Assembly (NCBI RefSeq): GCF_034627025.1
Contig: NZ_CP141048.1
Coordinates: forward strand, 1,190,001-1,254,000
Source: Microvirga lotononidis
Lineage (GTDB): Bacteria; Pseudomonadota; Alphaproteobacteria; Rhizobiales; Beijerinckiaceae
Reading direction: 5' to 3'
DNA: 64,000 nt
Positions 29,320 through 38,395 of this stretch are shown in pieces (the stretch's first letter is position 1; every line of letters starts with the position of its first letter). Both the position numbers and the translations under genes were made by a program. Below the pieces are notes generated by a model. It was not told the DNA's origin, did not search any database, and was given only the letters and a program-made list of their open reading frames with translations.

Positions 29320-29905
29320 CGGGGCGCTCCGCTCCCCGGGAGAATGATCGAGGAAGATAACGCTGATCCGGGAGATGGCAAAGAGGACTGCCTAGAGCCG
29401 CTTCCACTCACGTGGAATCATCTCTCTTCTTTGCTGGCCGTATTTTTGACGGTGAACCGGATCCACTTCAGCGAAAAATGCTCTAGGCCGCTTCGTGGAA
29501 CGTCTCAAAACGGCACGTCTGCCAGGGAGACGGAATGTCTGCTGACGAGGAAGCAGAAGACACCCATGGGACGGGAGCAATGTCTCGGATGACGCGCTCC
29601 GTTCCTTGCGCAGAGCATTGATGGTCTTTCACTGCATCCCTCTTTCCGCGCTCGCAACCGCTTTCCGGGCACGGCTTGGATCCTTTTTCAGACGATGTAT
29701 GATCCGACGGTGCAGGGGTCTTCGCCAACCCCACGCAGTGGTAAGACGTTTCCGTGCCTTTACGACCGGAAGCCGGTCGCTCGCTCCATTCGGCATGCAT
29801 GGCACGCGACGGCAAGGCGAAAGGTTTCACCATAGAGCCAACGAGGTATTGAAATCCGTCGTGGCTGTACAAGCTCAAGCCCCATATCACAGGGGAACGG
29901 GCAGG
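29320..29905. other. Gene-free region between the cyclase and the molybdenum hydroxylase genes
   Basis: These 586 bases hold one 95-bp dispersed repeat (29392-29486). The rest, including the probable promoter area of the hydroxylase operon, shows no clear hexamers and no supported gene. Confidence 0.5.
29392..29486 (-). repeat. 95-bp dispersed repeat, copy 1
   Basis: It runs from CTAGAGCCGCTTCCACTCA to GCGAAAAATGCTCTAG and is the reverse complement, with only a few changes, of 41263-41357. Both ends carry CTAGAG/CTCTAG. No open frame is shared, so it is an intergenic repeat family rather than a gene. Confidence 0.8.
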
Positions 29906-30412
29906 ATGCCGATACGGATCAATGGAACCGAGGCTGATCTTCCGGCCGATGCGCGTGTGTCGCTGCTCGACCTGCTGCGCGAGACGCTGAATCTTCACGG
30001 CACCAAGAAGGGATGTAACCAGGGGGCATGCGGTGCCTGCACCGTTCTCGTCGATGGCGAGCGCATCGTCTCCTGCTTGGCGCTCGCGATTCAGTATGAC
30101 GGGCGCGACATCACCACGATCGAAGGCCTCGCGGGCGAACACGGATTGCACCCTTTGCAGCAGGCGTTCATCGATCATGACGGGTTCCAGTGCGGCTATT
30201 GTACGCCGGGTCAGATCTGCTCTGCGATCGGCATGGCATCGGAGCTGAAACGTGGCGTTCCGAGCCACGTCACGGGCGACCTGACGACCGGGCAGATCGC
30301 GCTCACGCGCGAAGAGTTGGCCGAGCGGATGAGCGGCAATCTGTGCCGCTGCGGCGCGCACAACGGCATCGTCGATGCGATCACCGAAGTGTATGCAAAG
30401 GATCTTGCATGA
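29906..30412 (+). CDS. Molybdenum hydroxylase [2Fe-2S] subunit (PaoA-like)
   Basis: The 168-residue small subunit of a xanthine oxidase family enzyme carries two [2Fe-2S] clusters. The plant-type set is CNQGACGACTV plus a fourth Cys in ERIVSCLAL; the second set is CGYC and CRCG. Unlike E. coli PaoA, no twin-arginine signal is seen in front of the ATG at 29906, so the complex is probably cytoplasmic. Its last four bases overlap the next gene. Confidence 0.93.
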   Translation: MPIRINGTEADLPADARVSLLDLLRETLNLHGTKKGCNQGACGACTVLVDGERIVSCLALAIQYDGRDITTIEGLAGEHGLHPLQQAFIDHDGFQCGYCTPGQICSAIGMASELKRGVPSHVTGDLTTGQIALTREELAERMSGNLCRCGAHNGIVDAITEVYAKDLA

Positions 30413-31395
30413 TTCCGGTCACCTATTTCCGAGCTGCCGACGCGGCCGATGCGCTGCGCCACGGAGCCGCAACCGGCGCCAAATATCTGGGCGGCGGCAC
30501 CAATCTCGTCGACCTGATGCGTGAGACGGTGGAGCAGCCGGCGGCGCTCGTGGACGTCACAGGCCTGTCCGGTGCCATAGAGAGTCGCGACGATGGCAGC
30601 TTGCTGATCGGCGCCGAGGCCCGGAACACGGCCGTTGCCGAACACCGCCTCGTTCGCGAGCGTTATCCCGTGCTCGCCCGTGCCATCCTGGCAGGGGCTT
30701 CGGCCCAGATCCGCAACATGGCGACCGTGGGCGGCAATATCCTTCAGCGCACGCGCTGCACCTATTTCTATGACAGTGACGGGTCGCGCTGCAACAAGCG
30801 CACGCCCGGTCAAGGCTGCGACGCGATCGACGGATTCAATCGGATGCACGCGATCCTGGGCGCCTCGCACTCCTGCGTCGCCACGCATCCGTCGGACATG
30901 TGCGTGGCTCTGGCCGCACTCGACGCCGTGGTGCATCTCAAGAGCGCGGCAGGCGAGCGGACATTGCCTCTGACCGAGCTGCACCGCTTGCCCGAGGGAA
31001 GACCGGATATCGAGACGATCCTCACTCCGGGCGAGCTGATCACCGCAGTCGAGCTACCGGCCCTGCCGCCATCGATCCGCTCTACCTACCGCAAGGTTCG
31101 CGACAGAGCATCCTATGCCTTTGCCTTGATCTCGGTCGCGGCGGCGCTCGAGGTGGAAAACAACACGATCAAGCACGTGCGCCTTGCCCTGGGCGGCGTC
31201 GCACACAAACCGTGGCGCGCACGGAAAGCGGAAGTGCTGCTCCAGGGCCAGCCGGCAATCGAGCAGAGCTTCCGCGCCGCCGCGGAGGCGGAACTGGCCG
31301 ATGCCGTCCCGCTTCGCGACAACGGGTTCAAGATCGAACTCGCAAAGCGCACCATCACGGCCGTCCTGGGCGAACTGGCGAGAGGCTCCGCATGA
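30409..31395 (+). CDS. Molybdenum hydroxylase FAD subunit (PaoB-like)
   Basis: The 328-residue FAD-binding subunit has the FAD loops AKYLGGGTNLVDLM and ATVGGNILQRTRC. A cysteine-rich insert follows (CTYFYDSDGSRCNKR, GQGCDA, HSCVATHPSDMC), which in PaoB holds an extra [4Fe-4S] cluster. This places it with the aldehyde oxidoreductase PaoABC group rather than classic xanthine dehydrogenase. ATGA overlaps join it to the genes on both sides, showing translational coupling. Confidence 0.92.
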   Translation: MIPVTYFRAADAADALRHGAATGAKYLGGGTNLVDLMRETVEQPAALVDVTGLSGAIESRDDGSLLIGAEARNTAVAEHRLVRERYPVLARAILAGASAQIRNMATVGGNILQRTRCTYFYDSDGSRCNKRTPGQGCDAIDGFNRMHAILGASHSCVATHPSDMCVALAALDAVVHLKSAAGERTLPLTELHRLPEGRPDIETILTPGELITAVELPALPPSIRSTYRKVRDRASYAFALISVAAALEVENNTIKHVRLALGGVAHKPWRARKAEVLLQGQPAIEQSFRAAAEAELADAVPLRDNGFKIELAKRTITAVLGELARGSA

Positions 31396-33725
31396 GCATC
31401 GTGGACAGCGCGAAGCAGGCAGCGCAGGCTGCCGCGCAGACAGTTTTGAAGAAGGCCGTCGAGCTGGCGCCGGACAGTTGGATCCCGGGCGGAAAGCCCG
31501 ATCCGCTGATCCATCATCGGCATGGCCACGTCGGCAAGCCGGTCTCCCGGATCGATGGTCCGTTGAAGGTGCAAGGAAAGGCGACCTTCGCGGCCGAGTT
31601 CACGCTGGAGGGCATGGCCTATGCAGCGGTTGCCTTCGGCACGGTGCCGAAGGGTCGCATCGCGACACTCGATACGACCAGGGCGGAGGCCGCGCCGGGC
31701 GTCATTCTCGTGATGACATACCGGAATGCGCCCAGAATGCACCCGATGCCGCTGTTCTTGACGGGTGAGAAAGCCGCCGGCGGCGACAACCTGCCGATCA
31801 TGCAGGATGACCGGATCCACTGGAATGGCCAGCCGATCGCAGTGGTTCTCGCCGAGACGCAGGAGCAGGCTGATCACGCTAAATCCTTGATCCGGGTGAC
31901 GTACGAGGTGGAGACCGCCACAACCGCCTTCGCCGAGGCCAAGGCACAGGGGACCGAGCCGGGCTTGTTCATGGGCCACCCGCTCGAGGTGGAGATCGGC
32001 GACGCGGAAGCGGCGCTGGCGAAGGCCGCGGTCAAGGTTGACGTTGGCTATCGCACGCCACGCCACAACCACAATGCCATCGAGCCGCATGCAGCGACGC
32101 TCGCATGGGACGGCGACAACCTGATGATCCACGACGCCTCGCAGGCGGTGGGCCATACCGCATGGTCGCTTGCCAAGGTCTTCGGCATCAACGAACGCCA
32201 GGTCCACGTCACCTCACCCTATGTGGGCGGCGGTTTCGGCTCCAAGACCTTGTGGCAGCATCAGGTCCTGGCTGCGGCGGCGTCGAAGCTCGCCGGCCGG
32301 CCGGTTCGCATCGCGCTCTCGCGCGAGGGTGTGTACCGGATGGTGGGCGGGCGCACTCTTACCGAGCAGCGCGTCGCGATCGGTGCCAAGGCCGATGGCC
32401 GCTTTGAGGCGATCATCCATACCGGCACGGTCGCGATGACCCGCCACAACGCTCTGCCTGAGCCGTTCATCCTGCCGGCCCGCAGCGCCTATGCGGCCGA
32501 AAGCTTCAAGCTCGATGTCGAAGTGGCGTATCTCGACATGCTGGCCAACACGTTCATGCGCGCTCCGGGAGAGGCGGTCGGCACCTTCGGCCTCGAATGC
32601 GCCGTGGATGAACTCGCCGTGGCGCTGGGGATGGACCCGGTCGAACTCAGGATCCTGAACGAGCCCGACAAGGATCCGACCGAGGGCACGCCATTTTCCG
32701 CCCGTCACATCGTCGAGGCTTGGCGGGCAGGCGCCGAACGGTTCGGCTGGGCAAACCGCAATCCCACGCCGGGAGCTGTGCGGGACGGCGAGTGGCTGGT
32801 CGGGATGGGGTGCGCCACCGCGACCTATCCCTATTACCGGATGCCTGGCGGCGCGGCACGGATCACGCTCACTCAGGACGGCAGGGCCCGCGTGGAGATT
32901 GCCGCGCACGAGATGGGCATGGGGACCGCCACCGCGCAGACTCAAGTCACGGCGGAGCGCCTGGGTCTCGAGTTGGATCAGGTCACCTTCGCATACGGGG
33001 ACTCATGGCAGCCCGGCGTCGTGCTCGCGGGCGGTTCGCAGCAGACCGCCGCGATCGGCGCCGCCGTGATCGCAGCCCAGCATGCGCTCGTCACGGAACT
33101 GCTTAAGCTCGCCGGCAACGACTCTCCGCTCGCGGGACTGAAAGCCGACGAGGTCGGCGGCTTCGCCGGGGGCTTGGCCAAGCTCGATGACCTCTCCCGG
33201 CATGAAAGCTATGCTTCTATCCTGGCACGTGTCCAGCGGCACGAGGTCGTCGTGGAGGCGAGCGCACCGCTCCCCCTGGAGACGCAGCACTGGTCGATGC
33301 ACTCCTATGGCGCGATGTTCTGCGAGGTGCGGGTCAACACGATCACCGGCGAGACACGCGTCAGTCGCTTTCTCGGCTCGTTTGACTGCGGGCGCATCCT
33401 CAACGCCAAGACGGCGGCCAGCCAACTGCGTGGCGGCATCATCATGGGACTTGGCCTTGCCCTGATGGAGGAAACGCAATTCGACGAGCGCAAGGGGCGC
33501 ATCATGAATCCCAGCCTCGCCGAGTATCACGTGCCGGTGCATCTGGACGTGCCCGCCATTGAGGTGATCTGGACCGACATACCCGATCCACATACGCCCA
33601 TGGGCGCGCGGGGAATCGGCGAGATCGGCATCACCGGAACCGGCGCAGCGGTTGCGAATGCCATCTACAATGCCACCGGTAAACGCATTCGCGATCTGCC
33701 GATCACGCTCGACAAGCTGATGTAA
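31392..33725 (+). CDS. Molybdenum hydroxylase molybdopterin subunit (PaoC-like)
   Basis: The 777-residue catalytic subunit binds the molybdenum cofactor, probably as the cytosine dinucleotide form judging from the PaoC group. Key stretches are VGKPVSRIDGPLKVQGKATF, YVGGGFGSKTLWQHQ, RAPGEAVGTFGLECAVDELA, and the active-site Glu in GARGIGEIGITGTGAA near the C-terminus. The likely reaction is oxidation of aldehydes, aromatic ones included. No MocA- or XdhC-type maturation gene follows, so cofactor loading must be encoded elsewhere. Confidence 0.93.
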   Translation: MSIVDSAKQAAQAAAQTVLKKAVELAPDSWIPGGKPDPLIHHRHGHVGKPVSRIDGPLKVQGKATFAAEFTLEGMAYAAVAFGTVPKGRIATLDTTRAEAAPGVILVMTYRNAPRMHPMPLFLTGEKAAGGDNLPIMQDDRIHWNGQPIAVVLAETQEQADHAKSLIRVTYEVETATTAFAEAKAQGTEPGLFMGHPLEVEIGDAEAALAKAAVKVDVGYRTPRHNHNAIEPHAATLAWDGDNLMIHDASQAVGHTAWSLAKVFGINERQVHVTSPYVGGGFGSKTLWQHQVLAAAASKLAGRPVRIALSREGVYRMVGGRTLTEQRVAIGAKADGRFEAIIHTGTVAMTRHNALPEPFILPARSAYAAESFKLDVEVAYLDMLANTFMRAPGEAVGTFGLECAVDELAVALGMDPVELRILNEPDKDPTEGTPFSARHIVEAWRAGAERFGWANRNPTPGAVRDGEWLVGMGCATATYPYYRMPGGAARITLTQDGRARVEIAAHEMGMGTATAQTQVTAERLGLELDQVTFAYGDSWQPGVVLAGGSQQTAAIGAAVIAAQHALVTELLKLAGNDSPLAGLKADEVGGFAGGLAKLDDLSRHESYASILARVQRHEVVVEASAPLPLETQHWSMHSYGAMFCEVRVNTITGETRVSRFLGSFDCGRILNAKTAASQLRGGIIMGLGLALMEETQFDERKGRIMNPSLAEYHVPVHLDVPAIEVIWTDIPDPHTPMGARGIGEIGITGTGAAVANAIYNATGKRIRDLPITLDKLM

Positions 33726-34109
33726 CCAACTCACCCCCGCAGCATCGGGAAGGTTGCCAGCGACATTCGTGTCAGGCGCCAAGCTGTCGACGTCGGCGGC
33801 CGTCTGGGTGCCGTCAAGCGCATCGAGACGATGCGGACAGGGGGCAGCGGCAAAGCGGTTGGAGCAGCGCGAACGACATCCACTCCCGAAGGATTCGGGC
33901 GTACCTCCCACGAGTTGTATTCAAGCCGCAAACACCGTGTTCTAATGGAGTTGGTGAACGGTTGATTGCCCGCACCTTCTCGCTATGTTTGCGCATATCG
34001 CTTGCCCGGATCTGCGCATTATCCGTCCTGATCCTCAATCGTGGACGATGTCCCAGTTGCCGCGCAGCTAGTTCGATAGACGGACTCTGGTAAAGGTAAA
34101 GGGAATACC
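33726..34109. other. Gene-free region before the LuxR-type regulator
   Basis: These 384 bases have no supported gene. A minus-strand frame at about 33740-33910 has protein-like composition (Asp/Ala/Val rich) but no start or family match; it may be a decayed remnant. The last 100 bases are AT-richer and probably hold the regulator's promoter. Confidence 0.4.
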
Positions 34110-34943
34110 ATGTCTTTACCCAATTCGCCGAGCGAGCATCCATCTGAAGAGACTGGCACGACGATCGTCGTGTTGGCAGGGAGTCTTCTCTTTCAGGATT
34201 GTCTCGCCGAGGCGATGCGGCCTGCATTTCCCGGGGCAACGATCCTTGGCGCATCCACTCCTGCCGAGCTTGTTCACTCACACGCCATGGCCAAAGGGCC
34301 CGATCTGGTCGTCCTGAGCGTCGATCTGCAATCGGGTCTCAAGGAGAAAACGGCGAGTACCATCAAGGCCGCCGTAGAACACTTTCCCGGCACGCCGATC
34401 ATCGTCATCGGAAACTGCAATGACCCGTCCGATGTCGACAACGCGATCTCGGCTGGAGCGCAGGGCGTGATCCCAATGACGGCCTCGCTCAAGATCGCAA
34501 TCGCGGCCGTGCAGCTCGTCATGGCGGGCGAAACATATTATCCTCGTCAAGTCGTCCCGGGCACGCCGACTCGCACACGAGCATCCCAACCCTCAGCTGC
34601 CGGGATAGAACCGCTTCGCGCTCAATTTCAGCCGCACAACCAGGTCCAACGGCACCCGAACTTGACTGTCGTTGGAGCGAGCACTCCACCCAACGCCATC
34701 GATGAACTGCATGATTCCAAAGCCAACTTTACCACCCGCGAGGCGGAAGTCCTGGCAGCTCTCCAGAAAGGCTATTCCAACAAGTGGATTGCTCACCGTC
34801 TGGGACTGTCCCAAAATACCGTCAAGGCCCACATCCGGCACATTCTGCGCAAGCTCCACGCGACCAATCGAACCGAAGCGGTTGTTCTCTCCCAATATCT
34901 ATCGCCATCGGGCGTCGCAGCATCGACGACAAGAATCGATTAG
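34110..34943 (+). CDS. LuxR-type response regulator with degenerate receiver domain
   Basis: The 277-residue protein has a receiver-like half (about 18-140) and a C-terminal LuxR HTH (about 208-270: FTTREAEVLAALQKG, NKWIAHRLGLSQNTVKAHIRHILRKL). At the place of the phospho-acceptor aspartate the sequence reads DLVVLSVDL, with Ser in the expected position, so normal phosphorylation is doubtful. It is followed by a convergent type I secretion operon 204 bases away and may regulate it; that link rests on proximity only. Confidence 0.82.
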   Translation: MSLPNSPSEHPSEETGTTIVVLAGSLLFQDCLAEAMRPAFPGATILGASTPAELVHSHAMAKGPDLVVLSVDLQSGLKEKTASTIKAAVEHFPGTPIIVIGNCNDPSDVDNAISAGAQGVIPMTASLKIAIAAVQLVMAGETYYPRQVVPGTPTRTRASQPSAAGIEPLRAQFQPHNQVQRHPNLTVVGASTPPNAIDELHDSKANFTTREAEVLAALQKGYSNKWIAHRLGLSQNTVKAHIRHILRKLHATNRTEAVVLSQYLSPSGVAASTTRID

Positions 34944-35147
34944 ATTTTCGGGACCCGTTCGACACGCACATTCCGAAGCCAATACGTCATCCGGCACGTC
35001 CCGGAAGACTTTGTCCGCGCAGCCTCTCGGGAGGGTGCGAGGTGGCTTGCTCGGACGAAGCGTAAGAGCATCGTTCGCGGACGAGGAGCCTCGGTTTCCT
35101 GCGACGTATCAGGTCCTGCTACGCTCATCAGCTTGTCCTTGGTGACT

Positions 35148-36503
35148 TCAATCCTCCCTGAAAGCCCGGTGGAAGCTGTCGAGAAGCGGACGCAGAGCGT
35201 AGAGAGCCACCGTGCTCCGCCCCGTTTTGATAAAGGCTTGAACCGGCATGCCGGCGATGATTTCGATCCCTTCGTCCCTTTCCAAAGAGTCGTCGTTGAT
35301 TTGAATCTTCGCAGCATAATAAGGCTGATCCGTCCTCTTGTCGGTCAGGCGATCCGCCGAGACATATGTGACTCGCCCGGCAAGCGGCGTGACACGACGG
35401 ACGCTGTAAGGCAGAAGGTGCACCTCGGCTTCGAGACCGGTGCGGACGACATCGATGTCTTCGGGCCTGAGATGCGCGACGACGATCAGCCGATCCTCCT
35501 TCGGAACAAGGTCCATCAAGGGGGCCCCTGAACCGATCACGCCTCCCGGAGTGTGGACCCTCAGATCTGTCACGATACCATCCTCGGGCGCCCTTACGTC
35601 GGTTCGAGCCAGTTGATCCTCGACGGCTCGCATCTTCTCGAGAAAGACGGCGATCTGACTTTGGGTCTCCCTCAACGACTGGGCAATCTCGTTCTGACGG
35701 TCGCTTTCAAGCTTGAGAAGCGTCGCCTGCGATTCGCTGATGACTTGGCGGGCCCGTGAGATCTGGGCGGCCGTCTCACCCCTGCGCCCGTCGATCTCGA
35801 CCATTTCCCGTTCGAGAGACAGGAGCCGTGGGCGTCGCTCGAGGCCCTTCTCGACCAGCGTCGCAACTGCCGTTCTCTCCTCTCGGATGATGTCCGCCCG
35901 CTTGGCGGCGGCGTTCTCCTGAGCTTGCAATCCCGCGATCTCTTCTTTGACCTGCGAGATCCGTTCACGAATGATGGCGGATTGGGATTGAAGGACCTGC
36001 GAGCGGGTCTCGAGTATCTTCTGCTGCCCGCTGATAACCGCGGCAACCGACGGATTGCTGCGGCCGGCTACCTCCAGCGAGGTCGGAACGACGATCCGGT
36101 CCAGGTGATCCCTCTCCGCCAGCAGGCGCGCCTCGCGCGCCTTGGCGTCCAGATACTGTTCGAACCAGCTCTGGCGTTCGGAATAGACCTTCGTCCGATC
36201 GAGCCGGACGAGAATCTGACCACTCGAGACCGCGTCGCCGTCCTGCACCAGGATCTCCTTGATGATGCCGCCCTCCAGATGCTGAATGGTCTTGCGGCTG
36301 GTTTCCGCCTCCACGGTGCCGGCTGCGATTGCCGCGCTCTCCAGAGGCGCGAAGACGGACCAGGTTCCGAGAATGCCGAAGAATCCGAAGATGATGGCGT
36401 TTCCCAGCCAGATCACGCCGCGCATCCGCGCCATGGGAGTGCGGGGTACCGGACTCGGCGACCATTCCGTGATCTGCGGTGATAGCTCGATCATCCCTGC
36501 CAC
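35148..36503 (-). CDS. Type I secretion membrane fusion protein (HlyD/PrtE family)
   Basis: The 451-residue periplasmic adaptor links the ABC transporter to an outer-membrane TolC channel. One membrane helix (VIWLGNAIIFGFFGILGTWSVFA) is near residue 35, then a lipoyl-like half (IQHLEGGIIKEILVQDGDAVSSGQ), a long coiled-coil (about 90-290), the second lipoyl half and a beta-barrel (VRAPEDGIVTDLRVHTPGGVIGSG). GTG at 36503 follows AAGGAGG by 8 bases and is preferred; an ATG at 36521 would start before that site. It is downstream of, and in one operon with, the ABC gene. Confidence 0.9.
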   Translation of the reverse strand: MAGMIELSPQITEWSPSPVPRTPMARMRGVIWLGNAIIFGFFGILGTWSVFAPLESAAIAAGTVEAETSRKTIQHLEGGIIKEILVQDGDAVSSGQILVRLDRTKVYSERQSWFEQYLDAKAREARLLAERDHLDRIVVPTSLEVAGRSNPSVAAVISGQQKILETRSQVLQSQSAIIRERISQVKEEIAGLQAQENAAAKRADIIREERTAVATLVEKGLERRPRLLSLEREMVEIDGRRGETAAQISRARQVISESQATLLKLESDRQNEIAQSLRETQSQIAVFLEKMRAVEDQLARTDVRAPEDGIVTDLRVHTPGGVIGSGAPLMDLVPKEDRLIVVAHLRPEDIDVVRTGLEAEVHLLPYSVRRVTPLAGRVTYVSADRLTDKRTDQPYYAAKIQINDDSLERDEGIEIIAGMPVQAFIKTGRSTVALYALRPLLDSFHRAFRED

Positions 36504-36542
36504 GGTTCGTTCCTCCTTCATCGGATGATCTTTGCAGGCAGC

Positions 36543-38312
36543 CTACCGCACCTCCGTGGGCGGAGACGGCCTGCGCGATGCGTCGATCTGAGGATGCCGC
36601 AGATGGCGCTCGAAAATCTCCTGGCTTCGCCCGAATGCACTCAAGGACCCTGCCTCCAGAATCGCGATCTTGTCCGTCGCGGGCAAAATCCCCGTCCGGT
36701 GCGTGATCACTACGACAGTCGCTCCACTGGCCTTGAGCGTCTCGATGACATTGAACAGAATCTGCTCTCCCCGATGGTCGAGATTCGCATTCGGCTCATC
36801 CAGGACGACCAGCCGTGGGCGCCGGAAACAGGCCCGCGCGATTCCGAGGCGCTGACGCTGACCGAGCAGGAGGCGGCCTGCCGCCTCGCTCATCTCCGTG
36901 TCATAGGCTCTCGGAAGCTGCATGATCGCCTCATGCAGACCCACGAGCCTGGCCGCCTCGATGACCTCCGCTTGATCGCTGCCCGTCAGGCGCCCTATGG
37001 CCTCCCCCACCGATCCCCCGAAAAGCTCAATTTCCTGCGGCATGTAGCCGAAGTGTCCCCCTCCTCCGGCCCGCCGCCACGTCGCAACCTCGATGGCGTC
37101 GAGGGCGATGCAGCCAGTCGCCGGCGTCGACAAGCCTGCGATCAACCTTCCGAGGACCGACTTTCCTGCACCGGACGGCCCGATCAACCCGAGGCACTCG
37201 CCTGGCGACAGGCGGAAGGAGATCCCTTTCAAGACGCAGGTATTGGTCCCAGGCAGGCAGTACGTGACGTTCGAGACGGTGAGATGGCCTGTCGGCACCG
37301 GAAGCTTCATGCCGTTCTGCCTCACGGCGGGCGTGCCAGCCTCGAGAACGTCGCTCAGACGCCGATAGGCATCGCGCGTCGCGCCGATGGTCCTCCAGCC
37401 GCTTGCGATGCCTTCGATCGGCGCCAGCCCGCGACCGAACAGAAGACTCGAGGCGAATATGATGCCCGGGTTCCGGTGCCCGTCGAGGACGAGCCAGGCG
37501 GCCGCTCCCATGATGACGACCTGGGCCAAGGCCCTGGTGGGTCTGGCCAATGCCTGGATCCGATTGGTCCGATGCGTCACGGCCTGAAGCGCATTCCTGG
37601 CCTCCTCTGCATCGTCGTGGATCAGTTTCGCGGCTCCATACGTCATGCCCAGAGCTCGGATGATGTGAATGCTGTTCAGCGCCTGCCACAGGCGGCTATA
37701 GCTCTTGGCCTGAGCATTCATGGCCTGCGCGAGAGGCGCCCGCGTTGCGATTTCGCCCGCCAAGGCGAAGCCGACGAGCAGGAGGGCGCAGATCAAGCCG
37801 ATGCCGCCGAGAAGCGGATCGAGCAGAAAGAGAACGCCGAGAAAGAGCGGAGCCCACAGCAGGTCGAAGAAGAGCGCCGCCATCGGCGAGTCGATGAACT
37901 GCCGCAACGTTCCGAGATCTCGGTAGGCTTCATTGGCTCTGGCGGGATTGGATTGAGACGCGTATTCGAATGCGGCCAGCAGCACCACGGGACGCAGGCG
38001 ATCGTCCAACCAGGTTGCAATCCGGGAAAGGGCCATCCGGCGTACGGTGTCGAGCAGACCGCCTGTCAGCACCGCCACGCAGACGATCAGGGTCAGCATG
38101 ACCAGCGTATCAACGCTGCGGCTCGACAGCACGCGGTCATAGATCTGCAAAAGGTAGATCGATGGCGACAGAAGCAGCAGGTTGAAGCCGCAGCTGTAGG
38201 CGAAAACGAGAAGGAACGAGCTCATGCAAGCCATGAGCGCGGCCTGCAGCGGCGTCTGCCGGTTACGTCGGTCGGTCGAGGCCATCATGGAACCGTAGCG
38301 TTCGCTCCCCAT
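36543..38312 (-). CDS. Type I secretion ABC transporter, PrtD family
   Basis: The 589-residue half-transporter has about six membrane helices (residues 30-310) and a C-terminal ATPase. Walker A is LIGPSGAGKSVLG, Walker B is RLVVLDEPNANLD. The signature motif is unusual: LLLGQRQRLGIARA replaces LSGGQ. There is no C39 peptidase domain, as in PrtD exporters of proteases and RTX proteins. ATG 38312 is chosen; a TTG at 38354 is buried next to a strong hairpin. The gene lies 83 bases after the glycine-rich protein gene, its likely cargo. Confidence 0.9.
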   Translation of the reverse strand: MGSERYGSMMASTDRRNRQTPLQAALMACMSSFLLVFAYSCGFNLLLLSPSIYLLQIYDRVLSSRSVDTLVMLTLIVCVAVLTGGLLDTVRRMALSRIATWLDDRLRPVVLLAAFEYASQSNPARANEAYRDLGTLRQFIDSPMAALFFDLLWAPLFLGVLFLLDPLLGGIGLICALLLVGFALAGEIATRAPLAQAMNAQAKSYSRLWQALNSIHIIRALGMTYGAAKLIHDDAEEARNALQAVTHRTNRIQALARPTRALAQVVIMGAAAWLVLDGHRNPGIIFASSLLFGRGLAPIEGIASGWRTIGATRDAYRRLSDVLEAGTPAVRQNGMKLPVPTGHLTVSNVTYCLPGTNTCVLKGISFRLSPGECLGLIGPSGAGKSVLGRLIAGLSTPATGCIALDAIEVATWRRAGGGGHFGYMPQEIELFGGSVGEAIGRLTGSDQAEVIEAARLVGLHEAIMQLPRAYDTEMSEAAGRLLLGQRQRLGIARACFRRPRLVVLDEPNANLDHRGEQILFNVIETLKASGATVVVITHRTGILPATDKIAILEAGSLSAFGRSQEIFERHLRHPQIDASRRPSPPTEVR

Positions 38313-38355
38313 GTCCGTCGGCTCGGCAATCCGCCTGCGAGGGTTGGGCAGCAAA

Positions 38356-38382
38356 GGATCCGGCGATGGGTTCGCCGGATCC
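38356..38382 (-). promoter_or_regulatory. Intercistronic hairpin between cargo and transporter genes
   Basis: A perfect 11-bp stem (GGATCCGGCGA / TCGCCGGATCC) with a 5-base loop lies in the 83-base gap after the glycine-rich gene. On the transcript it is followed only by TTTGC, so it is a weak terminator at best. It may stabilise the upstream message or lower read-through into the transporter genes, giving more cargo than pump. Confidence 0.55.
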
Positions 38383-38395
38383 CTGAGTGGAGAGC

